Made by a program: the position numbers and the translations under genes
Notes under the pieces: model-generated
Told to the model about the DNA's origin: nothing
Database searches by the model: none
Seen by the model: only the letters and a program-made list of their open reading frames with translations
Assembly (NCBI RefSeq): GCF_003710825.1
Contig: NZ_RHHQ01000003.1
Location: forward strand, 267,418-331,417
DNA from: Brevibacillus fluminis
Lineage (GTDB): Bacteria > Bacillota > Bacilli > Brevibacillales > Brevibacillaceae
Direction: 5' to 3'
DNA: 64,000 nt
Part shown: positions 43,241 to 51,109 of the stretch, in pieces
How the letters are laid out: each line of letters opens with the position of its first letter
Position numbering within the stretch: position 1 is the stretch's first letter

Positions 43241-44554
43241 ATGAATAATATCAGTCTTTTAACTCGTTATGGGTTCAAACCATCAGATTTAGAAAATTGG
43301 GTTCCATTCCGTCTTAGCCATGCTAGTGAACTTTTGACTCTTACATTAACTCATCTCGGGACAACATATGATCTTTTAGATCAGGTATCAGAACAAACTT
43401 GGGTAGAAGCCTTGCGATTGACCTCTTTTCAGGTTGAACGCCGTGGTGGTGAATGTTTAGTCAATCCATTGGAGAAGGAGCTTCCTCTTGCTGACATCGA
43501 TCTTTATATGCGTGGAATTACACGTTGGATGAACGAACTTGGAATTCACACAGCTTACTGCTGCGATGGTCATGAACGAAAAAATCCAAAAGTTATCCTG
43601 CTCACGCATCCTAATCATAAGCAAATAACTCTCTTGAAAGCCTCTGCACCCGAAGAAATGAACATCCGTTTCTCTGGCAAGGAAATTCACTTTGAATGCA
43701 ATCATCAGCGTGAGTTATTGCTTTTACTGGCGGAAAAGTTATATGCAATCTGCGCTGATCCGGCGGCTTTAATTCGCTACGAAGCTGATCATTTTAAACA
43801 CTCATTAATCGAGTTATTGAACATCCCAGGTGAAAGTGGCTATGAGGATCCTATCAGGCGATTTCTGAAAAGAAAACTGAAGCCAATTACAGACAATATG
43901 TTTGTGGATCGGGCTGGAAATGTGTGTGCTTTCGTATTTTGCGGACAAGGTCCAACTATACTTTTGTCAGCCCACATGGATATTTTTCAAGAGCTTGAAG
44001 AATCCCGCCAAATTGTTCAAGAAGGGACCACTTTATACTCTACCTCGGGGATTCTGGGGGCCGATGATAGAGCCGGTATCGCAGTAATCCTCGAGATCAT
44101 AAAAAACATTCATCAGACTAACTTTAATGGTACGTTGAAGATCGCGTTTACGGTTGGAGAAGAGATTGGGCTAATTGGATCTCAGCAACTAGATCCCATG
44201 TTTCTCTATGATATCGATAGTGCTATTGTAGTTGATCGGAGAGGTAATCGAGATATTGTAACCTCTTACGCCGGAATCATTCCGTTTTGCCCTGATAGTT
44301 ATGGACTACTATTCGAGCAAGCAGGTGCATTGGCCGGGATGGAAGACTGGAAAGTAACCGAAGGTGGTTCAAGTGATGCTAAAGTTTTTTTTCAAAAATT
44401 CGGCATCCCTTCAGTCAATTTATCTGTCGGTTATCAACATGAACACACAGAACGGGAAACAGTAGATTATTTTGCCACCTTCCAGACTGCAACACTTATT
44501 TTGACCTTGCTACACCATCAATTAATTCGTTCAAGAGACAAAATGAAAAATTAA
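43241..44554 (+). CDS. M20/M28/M42-type zinc peptidase with extra N-terminal domain
   Basis: A 437-residue metallohydrolase, the only plus-strand gene of the Dpd locus. Metal ligands and catalytic residues are seen: His245 and Asp247 (LLSAHMDIF), Asp275 (LGADDRAGI), Glu307-Glu308 (TVGEEIG), Asp332 (IVVDRRGN) and a C-terminal His (YQHEHTERE). The first ~175 residues form a separate domain with GIHTAYCCDGH, a CCxGH pattern. RBS AAAGGGG is well spaced. It could cleave a peptide or amide substrate; a signalling role with the divergent regulator is speculation. Confidence 0.82.
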   Translation: MNNISLLTRYGFKPSDLENWVPFRLSHASELLTLTLTHLGTTYDLLDQVSEQTWVEALRLTSFQVERRGGECLVNPLEKELPLADIDLYMRGITRWMNELGIHTAYCCDGHERKNPKVILLTHPNHKQITLLKASAPEEMNIRFSGKEIHFECNHQRELLLLLAEKLYAICADPAALIRYEADHFKHSLIELLNIPGESGYEDPIRRFLKRKLKPITDNMFVDRAGNVCAFVFCGQGPTILLSAHMDIFQELEESRQIVQEGTTLYSTSGILGADDRAGIAVILEIIKNIHQTNFNGTLKIAFTVGEEIGLIGSQQLDPMFLYDIDSAIVVDRRGNRDIVTSYAGIIPFCPDSYGLLFEQAGALAGMEDWKVTEGGSSDAKVFFQKFGIPSVNLSVGYQHEHTERETVDYFATFQTATLILTLLHHQLIRSRDKMKN

Positions 44555-44596
44555 GTTCTACTCCTCTTATCTCTTTGAATATTTTAGCAAATTAAA

Positions 44597-44640
44597 GAAT
44601 ACACTTGCACATTAAGCAAGTGTATTCTGATTTTTGACTA
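44597..44640 (+). terminator. Terminator after the peptidase gene
   Basis: GAATACACTTGC (44597-44608) pairs perfectly with GCAAGTGTATTC (44616-44627), followed by TGATTTTTG. It lies between two convergent genes and may work both ways. Confidence 0.8.
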
Positions 44641-44693
44641 AGCGTGATCACGTTTTTTTAATCGATACCACTCGGCTGCTTCTTGAATTCATC

Positions 44694-45170
44694 CTAATCT
44701 GCTTGTAGTAAACTAGCTAAAATATTGGAAAGTTGCAAAATAAACTGTTTTGAACGTTCATCATTTTCGATAAATTTAAACGCAATTGATGTTGCTTTAG
44801 GGTTAATTGGTGGTCCCGAGTTCTTATCCTTACGAAAATCATTGTCAATTTGTTCGAGTCGTTCCTTCCATTTATCGGGGAGATTATCCCGATAAAATCT
44901 CCAATTCACTGTGTGAGGTGGTTTTACAGAATAATCATTACTCCCTTCATATTGTACAGCGCCTATCGCTAGTCGTTTATGATTTAATTGTCCATAAATA
45001 CGAAAATGATCTTCTTCTTTCATATAAACTTGTACGGTTTGCCAAGTCTTGATTTTTCCGTTATCACCCATTTGGCACTCAATATGAAATCCATTATTCT
45101 CAATCTCATTACAAATTTCTTTAAAAATTACACTTACTTTCCCAAAATCAAGTACCCGTGGATGTTCCAT
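44694..45170 (-). CDS. Protein of unknown function in the Dpd locus
   Basis: A 158-residue soluble protein that I do not recognise. An N-terminal helix (VSVIFKEICNEIENNGFHIE) precedes a beta-rich centre (WQTVQVYMKEEDHFRIYGQL, KRLAIGAVQYEGSNDYSVKP) and a C-terminal helix. It is separated from the ATPase gene upstream by a terminator, so it is its own unit. Whether it belongs to the system is open. Confidence 0.6.
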   Translation of the reverse strand: MEHPRVLDFGKVSVIFKEICNEIENNGFHIECQMGDNGKIKTWQTVQVYMKEEDHFRIYGQLNHKRLAIGAVQYEGSNDYSVKPPHTVNWRFYRDNLPDKWKERLEQIDNDFRKDKNSGPPINPKATSIAFKFIENDERSKQFILQLSNILASLLQAD

Positions 45171-45237
45171 TATCTACATCACCTCATCATTTAAAGTAAT
45201 TGTACAAGAATACAGTAGAGATTATGGATTTGACTTT

Positions 45238-45278
45238 CAAATAAAAAGAAGTGTAGTGAAACAAAAGTTCCACTACAC
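45238..45278 (-). terminator. Terminator after the DpdH-like ATPase gene
   Basis: GTGTAGTG (45251-45258) pairs with CACTACAC (45271-45278), followed in the minus direction by TTCTTTTTATTT. Confidence 0.8.
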
Positions 45279-45307
45279 GTTGATGTTAAGAGATACCCCT
45301 GCATTTC

Positions 45308-48300
45308 TCAATAGTTTTTTTCATTCATGCTATTATTTGCTACTAACCTGATCTCAACTATCTTGAAAAGACTCGGAAATTTTTCTTTTAGATCATCAAG
45401 TAACTTCCTCCATTGGACAGGTGGTAATGTGCAATAGCCGTGTTCCACTAAATGTCGTAGCTGCCTCTTGATAGCAGGCCGAATTTCTTTATTTGATTCG
45501 ATACATTCGATTAACTGATTCAAATTCGCTGCATCTTCATTCCCCAGATCACTACGAAGCATCTTCAGAAGCTTAAGCCTTTCAACTTCTTTTTGAGTTT
45601 GATTCACAACGTGGTTACTAATGCTATGCAAATCAATTGATTGCCAACCGACGATATAATGAATCAAATCTTGACCTACTAATTCTCTATTCAGTAGTTT
45701 ACGGCCGCTTTCCACCAAGTGTGTCCACATCATTTTGAGATGTAGAACTTCAGATGTCTCAATCGCTGAGTTCAGTATTGTCGCCAAAGCAAGCTTAGGC
45801 GAGAGTGATATGCAGTTATTTAGTCGAACCAACTCGTCAATAAGCACTCTATATCTTTCTTTCTCGGTATTTAGGTCTCCCCAAGATGGCTTCTCGCTTA
45901 TCGTCGAGTAACTTAGATATTGACCATATTCGTTGAGCAATGATACTAATTGTTGGCTATATGATTCTAACCTTTTTGCTAATTCGACTACTTCTTCACG
46001 TAGGCCTTCATCTACTGAAAACTTCTTAATAATCTCACGTAATTCCATCGATTCCTCTAAGATAGAGTATGCAACGAAATCTTCATATTCGTAGTGTGAT
46101 TTCTTATGGATCAGGACAAGCTTAGATGCAAAAAGATGGTTATCCTCTTCTGGAGATGTTAATAAGTAGTGAACAAGTGAACTTCTTTCTTCATTTGTCT
46201 GCTTTAAGGTATGTGAAAGTGTCTCAAAGTATTGAAGATACTCTTCTTTTAGCCCGATAAGAAATACCGAAAATGATCGTTCTCCAATTTCGTATTCCTC
46301 AAGTTCTTTCACCGGACTATATTCTCTGATCCATTTGTCAAAATCAATACTTTCAACTGCATTTATACCAACTGTGTCTAGCATGTTATCCCGTAACAAA
46401 AACCAATCTTGATACAATTGTTCAGAAACATGTATGACTTCTTGAGTAAATGGCGATTTTATTTGATTTGCCCAACTTGCTCGGCTGATTTTTAAACATC
46501 CTTCAACCCATTTTTTTAAGTGATACGCAAAGGAAGGTAGCGTAATTCCTAATTTTTGTTCCAATTCACGTTGCCACAATAAATGCAAAGTATCGGCTTG
46601 GTAAATCCACCTGGCAGTGTCGTATTCATTAGAAATCCGTTGAAATAACTTTGCCTTTTCCGCAGGTTTCAATTGTTGGAAGTTCGTAATCTCAAGAGCA
46701 GAATACCCGCGTCTTACTTTAATCTCATGAGACATACACTTTTCAATATCAGTAAATGTAATAGGATACCGTGTCCGATTAGAAACCTCTTTTCTTTGTA
46801 AGATACCTAGTGTTCTTGGAGTAAAAGGTCTTGACATTGTAACACCTTTAACAACATCATGCACGAGTGTAGCAACTCCAAGACGTACTGGTTCAAGTAG
46901 TTCCACATTTACCCGTTTACCTTCGACCCAATCTCGTACCTCAAGCGGTCCTTCTGGTATATCAATTGTAAATTCTGTAACTGGCTCCTTAAAAGGCATT
47001 TGGTAACTAATAGAATGAAGGGCTACACTAAGATCTCCTTGCTCATACTTAAAGTGTTTTAATAATTCTTGGGGTAAGACTACTTGGTCGTCCCCTTCAA
47101 ACACGTACCACTCAGAAAAAGTTTTGATTAACAAATCAGGATGATCTGCAAACATTTCTCTTTTTATTAAGGGAACCACTCGAGAAATTAATTCTCTTTT
47201 ACCTTGTAGGAAAAATCTAATAATTTCTTTACTATTTAAGATCAGATATCGTAATTTTCCTTTACCAATCGGTATTGCATCATAAACCCTCTTCATCATA
47301 GGGCTATTAAATGGCAATAAATTTACAGATAGATCGACATCTATATCTTCTTTTTGAGTAACTGGAGATTGTACTAAATTTTTGCAATCCCAAAAATGGG
47401 AACATTTCAGTGAACATGTATACCCTCGAGTACTTTTTAAATGTTTTAAGTAGTTAGCCATGTAAGGTACTACTTGATTCCGATTGAGGCTATAAAAATT
47501 TTTCCCTGATTCATCTGATAGCCATATTTTCTTTACGCGATCATCGATTGTATCCAGATTTTGTATCCTATTTGTAAGATCTGCTCCTCTTTTCGAATCC
47601 TGAAATCCTCCTGGAGTAAGGCCAATGACCACATCCCAATTACCCTCTTCAAGAGTTATTAACTGATCTAACAGTTCAGTGGCATAGATATTCACTGATT
47701 GGACAAGGTCATCAATAAGCAGCAATGGGCGAATTTGATTTAACTTTAAATGGTCAGAGATCTGTTTGAATAAAGAACCAATATCCCATCCTTCGAAGAG
47801 AAAGTGGTCTAATTTTTGTGAGATAGTTTGGCGAAATGACTCATAATCAATTTTAAAGGAAAGAGTTGTCTTTGAAAGAATATCCTCAAATTGTTCCCGG
47901 TGAATAACTTCTAACGGATTTTTTACGCGTCCTCGTTCAATTTGTTTAGTAAACTCTATTACGTTTCTTTCAATAATTGGTCTAATCATGAGTGCCACTG
48001 GGACAATTTCTTCATCCGTGGCCAGAGTCTCAGATAAGGTCGTCCAGACAATTTGATTTATTATTGTAACTGGTTTTTTCAGTAACAAATCCCATCGCTT
48101 TTCATCTATAGTTACTTTTAAAGAAATACCCAATATATCAAAACATTTCTTAATTAAAACTTGTGGATTTAGTTCACTTCGAGATATACGTATTACAGGA
48201 CGTTCTACATTCTGATGTATCCATTTATCTTTTATCCAACAAAGCAATTCAGATTTTCCCGATCCCGTTGAACCAAAAATGAGGTAAACACGATTTCCCG

Positions 48301-48490
48301 ATGAATCCACCTCTGTTAATTCATCAAAAAGTTCGTCTTCAGTAATCTCCGCGATTAATTGGCTCCCATGGTACCGATGCATCATCTGAGGAAAATGGGT
48401 TTGACGAAAATATTCAGGTGAATACTCATATCTTTCATCAGCTGTTCCAACTAATAGTTTTAGCGACTCCTTATTTAAGCATGGTATCAT
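45308..48490 (-). CDS. DpdH-like large ATPase (paralogue)
   Basis: About 1060 residues. Walker A GSTGSGKS is at 73-80, nearly the same position as in DpdH, and the Walker B-like region reads RPLLLIDDLVQSVN. It shares with DpdH the cysteine cluster (CSLKCSHFWDC here), then an LLPFNSP segment against LYPFNDA in DpdH. ATG 48490 is chosen: GAGGAG lies seven bases upstream and the longer frame overlaps the previous gene. With the 254-residue protein before it, it repeats the dpdG-dpdH module beside the modification genes. Confidence 0.8.
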   Translation of the reverse strand: MIPCLNKESLKLLVGTADERYEYSPEYFRQTHFPQMMHRYHGSQLIAEITEDELFDELTEVDSSGNRVYLIFGSTGSGKSELLCWIKDKWIHQNVERPVIRISRSELNPQVLIKKCFDILGISLKVTIDEKRWDLLLKKPVTIINQIVWTTLSETLATDEEIVPVALMIRPIIERNVIEFTKQIERGRVKNPLEVIHREQFEDILSKTTLSFKIDYESFRQTISQKLDHFLFEGWDIGSLFKQISDHLKLNQIRPLLLIDDLVQSVNIYATELLDQLITLEEGNWDVVIGLTPGGFQDSKRGADLTNRIQNLDTIDDRVKKIWLSDESGKNFYSLNRNQVVPYMANYLKHLKSTRGYTCSLKCSHFWDCKNLVQSPVTQKEDIDVDLSVNLLPFNSPMMKRVYDAIPIGKGKLRYLILNSKEIIRFFLQGKRELISRVVPLIKREMFADHPDLLIKTFSEWYVFEGDDQVVLPQELLKHFKYEQGDLSVALHSISYQMPFKEPVTEFTIDIPEGPLEVRDWVEGKRVNVELLEPVRLGVATLVHDVVKGVTMSRPFTPRTLGILQRKEVSNRTRYPITFTDIEKCMSHEIKVRRGYSALEITNFQQLKPAEKAKLFQRISNEYDTARWIYQADTLHLLWQRELEQKLGITLPSFAYHLKKWVEGCLKISRASWANQIKSPFTQEVIHVSEQLYQDWFLLRDNMLDTVGINAVESIDFDKWIREYSPVKELEEYEIGERSFSVFLIGLKEEYLQYFETLSHTLKQTNEERSSLVHYLLTSPEEDNHLFASKLVLIHKKSHYEYEDFVAYSILEESMELREIIKKFSVDEGLREEVVELAKRLESYSQQLVSLLNEYGQYLSYSTISEKPSWGDLNTEKERYRVLIDELVRLNNCISLSPKLALATILNSAIETSEVLHLKMMWTHLVESGRKLLNRELVGQDLIHYIVGWQSIDLHSISNHVVNQTQKEVERLKLLKMLRSDLGNEDAANLNQLIECIESNKEIRPAIKRQLRHLVEHGYCTLPPVQWRKLLDDLKEKFPSLFKIVEIRLVANNSMNEKNY

Positions 48491-48503
48491 TGAAAGACTC
48501 CTC

Positions 48504-49226
48504 TCATTGAACTTTGATCCAATTCCACTCATGATTTGGTCCATATGATTTATATGGCAAATCCTGCTTACAGCTAATTTCAATAATTCTTTGATCATTG
48601 AGTGCTAGTAATCCGTAAAGAATCCCTTTAAAAATGTTGCCTTGTGACGTTATGCATGGAAGAATAGGTTGAATCACTCTTTCACAGTATGGTTGAAGTC
48701 CTCCTTCATACTCCCCTGCCTCTCGAACGATTTCTTGTAACAATGAGAGTTGGGGTAATGCGTAAAATCCAGAATATACACGTCTACCTAGTCCTAGAAA
48801 TTCCATGATGCGTTTCCAAGCATTAATTTTTTCATGACCAACCATTGTTTTTGAGAATTTGCTATTCACTTGGTAATGAATATTCACAACAAACATCTTA
48901 TCGGGTTTAACAAAAACTTGATCATACATCGTTGAAAATACGAAATTAAGAGTTTCTTCCTCCTCCGTTTGTGATATTCTGTTTAATTTTCGGAAGATAT
49001 CTGTCACCTTCCAATCCACATCATTTGAATATAGAAATCCATTTTCGTCATGGATATAATTAAGGTCTTTCAGTATGACCAATGCCCCATCAATTAGAGA
49101 ACTAATGTCTCCTTCCTCTTGATATTGATATGTATGTTTCAACTGACAACGGCTCAATCCAGGATTCCGCCTAATGCTTTCAAAGATCGTTTGTATCTCC
49201 GGTCCATAACACATTTGAAACAGCAT
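48504..49226 (-). CDS. DpdG-like partner of the second ATPase
   Basis: About 240 residues, with an N-terminal winged-helix-like part (EIQTIFESIRRNPGLSRCQL, GALVILKDLNYIH) and a helical rest (WKRIMEFLGLGRRVYSGFYA). Similarity to DpdG is by size, likely fold and by standing directly before a DpdH-type ATPase, not by clear sequence identity. ATG 49226 follows AGAGGGGGG and overlaps the small TGT gene by 47 bases. Stop lies 13 bases before the ATPase start. Confidence 0.6.
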   Translation of the reverse strand: MLFQMCYGPEIQTIFESIRRNPGLSRCQLKHTYQYQEEGDISSLIDGALVILKDLNYIHDENGFLYSNDVDWKVTDIFRKLNRISQTEEEETLNFVFSTMYDQVFVKPDKMFVVNIHYQVNSKFSKTMVGHEKINAWKRIMEFLGLGRRVYSGFYALPQLSLLQEIVREAGEYEGGLQPYCERVIQPILPCITSQGNIFKGILYGLLALNDQRIIEISCKQDLPYKSYGPNHEWNWIKVQ

Positions 49227-50142
49227 CGAGTGCCCCCCTCTTTTCTTCCAAAATATCGTTAAATTCAACTTGTAAATGAAAATAATTGTGGATAGATCGT
49301 AATCTCATGTAATCCCTAGGAGAAGGTATAAATAAGTCATTTGGGTTTACCTTGCAAACTGGGCAATCACACGGGAGCGGTGAATTTAATCTATTGGTGC
49401 TTGTTATCTTGGCATGTGACGCGGAAAGATAATAGGTTCTAAAAGGCCTACTATAAAAAACTTGGAAAAAGGCAGCTGCCATAGTTGGTCGTGTTGAATC
49501 AAAAGAAGCTACACCGATATCAACCATTGCATTCATTTGCTGTATCCCAGTAACTCCAAAAACATGAAGGTTCGATGGACCTACAATGTCAGCAGCATAT
49601 TGAATCATGTCTATTTGTGTTGTGTAATGTTTGGCTAATAAGGAGCCTATTCCAAATTTTCTATAACCTATTTTTATTAATTCATGAGCTGAAAACTTGA
49701 TACTAGCTTGGTCATATCCTTGAATTACCCCCATAGGGTTTGCATCCTTTATTAATCCTGAAGACTCGAAGAGTCTTAAATATTCGTACGCATTAAAAAG
49801 TGTTCTTTCCATCGCAGCATATTTTTCCGATAAATCAGTTTTATGTAACATCGGTTCGTCAAAGTGGACTAAAGTAATTTCCGTATCAGGATTACAATCT
49901 TGTAATAGCGAGACTTGAAGGTCAAAAATATCTTTTAATTTCGGGCGATTCTTTTGTTTAACGTACATTACGGACCCACAATCTAGTATTAACTTCTTTG
50001 GTTTCTGCTTAAACCTCTTAATTGTCCCTCTATTATCTGGTACTGCACTTATTAGAATAGGACAGTTAGGGAAATAGTTTGTAAAATAAGCATCACTATG
50101 CGACCAACCTGTATAGAATTCCAAAATTCCCCCCACTTTCAA
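49180..50142 (-). CDS. Small TGT-like protein, second DpdA paralogue
   Basis: About 315-320 residues of the tRNA-guanine transglycosylase superfamily without the N-terminal extension of the large DpdA. The two active-site aspartates are present: Asp54 in LILDCGSVMY and the nucleophile Asp215 in GVASFDSTRP. GVIQGYD and GIGSLLAKH match the base-binding segments; CDCPVCK with a later His forms the zinc site. The start is TTG 50142 or, with GGGGGG better spaced, TTG 50124. It shares an operon with the second G/H-like pair. It should exchange guanine for preQ0 in nucleic acid, probably DNA. Confidence 0.85.
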   Translation of the reverse strand: MKVGGILEFYTGWSHSDAYFTNYFPNCPILISAVPDNRGTIKRFKQKPKKLILDCGSVMYVKQKNRPKLKDIFDLQVSLLQDCNPDTEITLVHFDEPMLHKTDLSEKYAAMERTLFNAYEYLRLFESSGLIKDANPMGVIQGYDQASIKFSAHELIKIGYRKFGIGSLLAKHYTTQIDMIQYAADIVGPSNLHVFGVTGIQQMNAMVDIGVASFDSTRPTMAAAFFQVFYSRPFRTYYLSASHAKITSTNRLNSPLPCDCPVCKVNPNDLFIPSPRDYMRLRSIHNYFHLQVEFNDILEEKRGALDAVSNVLWTGDTNDL

Positions 50143-50231
50143 TTAAAAGTATACGATTTCTAGCACATTTAACTACGTGATGGTACGTGATAAACTAATC
50201 CTAACATATATTATTTAGCAGAGCTACTTTT

Positions 50232-50262
50232 TTTAAAATAAAAAAGAGCCTTCTACAGGCTC
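50232..50262 (-). terminator. Terminator after the 268-residue protein gene
   Basis: GAGCC (50246-50250) and GGCTC (50258-50262) form the stem, followed in the minus direction by TTTTTTATTTTAAAA. The stem overlaps the stop codon at 50261-50263. Confidence 0.8.
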
Positions 50263-51052
50263 ATGTAATCCAGTCTTTCCAAATGGTATATATTAATTCT
50301 CTCTGCGCATCGTTAAATTGAAGCTTTCCGTTTTTCCCCAAATAAATAATCAATAAAGGATTTTGTCGGTCAAAAAAGTTCCCAGTCCAGCCTTGGTAAT
50401 TAATCCTTGTGTTTATATCAGGTAATGAATTTCTATTACCGTTCTTTAACCATTCATCCTTAAAATATTTAAGATATAACTCCCAAGCAAGACTTGCATC
50501 AGCAATACTATTTTTCCTAAACTCACGTCTTTCCGCAACAGGTAAGTAATCCAAGTATGGGAATTTTTCCAAGAGTATTTCGATGAATCTCAAGAGATTA
50601 TCCGATAACTCATTCCAAGAACACCTTGGTATATTAACTGGGAAAGTCTTTCTTAAAATATTTCTCAATGATTGAATTGTTAACAATTTCGTGGAATTCT
50701 TACTTAGTTTTGTTCCTTTCTCTATAAGTCGATTAAATTGTTTATGAGAAAGTAGCCTTCCTTCAATGAATGCAGGAAGATTGTTCCCATTTTGAATAAA
50801 AAGTACCGGGTATTCATCATTATCATTTCCTAAAGGTAAAGCAGTGGAAAGTATAGGTTCAGTTATATCGATCTTATTAGAGGAAATATCAACCAATTCG
50901 GCATACTCTACAATGCACAACTCATTATTTATCTGATGAGGGTTTTTATAACTAAGTTTCCACCCTCTAATCGTACCTAACTTTGCGATCCCTAAATAGA
51001 GATTAATATCTACTCTACTCAGTCCTTTAATACATTCCAGAGTAAAGTTCAT
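50261..51052 (-). CDS. Protein of unknown function between the two TGT genes
   Basis: A 263-residue soluble protein. The N-terminal half is beta-rich (GIAKLGTIRGWKLSYKN, YPVLFIQNGNNLPAFIEGRL) and the C-terminal half helical, ending QRELIYTIWKDW. No catalytic motif is visible. I do not recognise it. Its place between two transglycosylases makes it a candidate for a helper such as DpdB, which in Salmonella is needed with DpdA for preQ0 insertion, but no sequence feature supports that. ATG 51052 is chosen: GGGGGA lies seven bases upstream. Confidence 0.6.
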   Translation of the reverse strand: MNFTLECIKGLSRVDINLYLGIAKLGTIRGWKLSYKNPHQINNELCIVEYAELVDISSNKIDITEPILSTALPLGNDNDEYPVLFIQNGNNLPAFIEGRLLSHKQFNRLIEKGTKLSKNSTKLLTIQSLRNILRKTFPVNIPRCSWNELSDNLLRFIEILLEKFPYLDYLPVAERREFRKNSIADASLAWELYLKYFKDEWLKNGNRNSLPDINTRINYQGWTGNFFDRQNPLLIIYLGKNGKLQFNDAQRELIYTIWKDWIT

Positions 51053-51062
51053 TGGACAATCC

Positions 51063-51101
51063 CCCAAAACAAATATGCCCTAGTTTATCACACTAGAGCA
51101 T
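51063..51101 (-). terminator. Terminator after the large DpdA gene
   Basis: ATGCCCTAGT (51075-51084) pairs with ACTAGAGCAT (51092-51101), one mismatch, followed in the minus direction by ATTTGTTTT. Confidence 0.75.
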
Positions 51102-51109
51102 TTTTAGGG

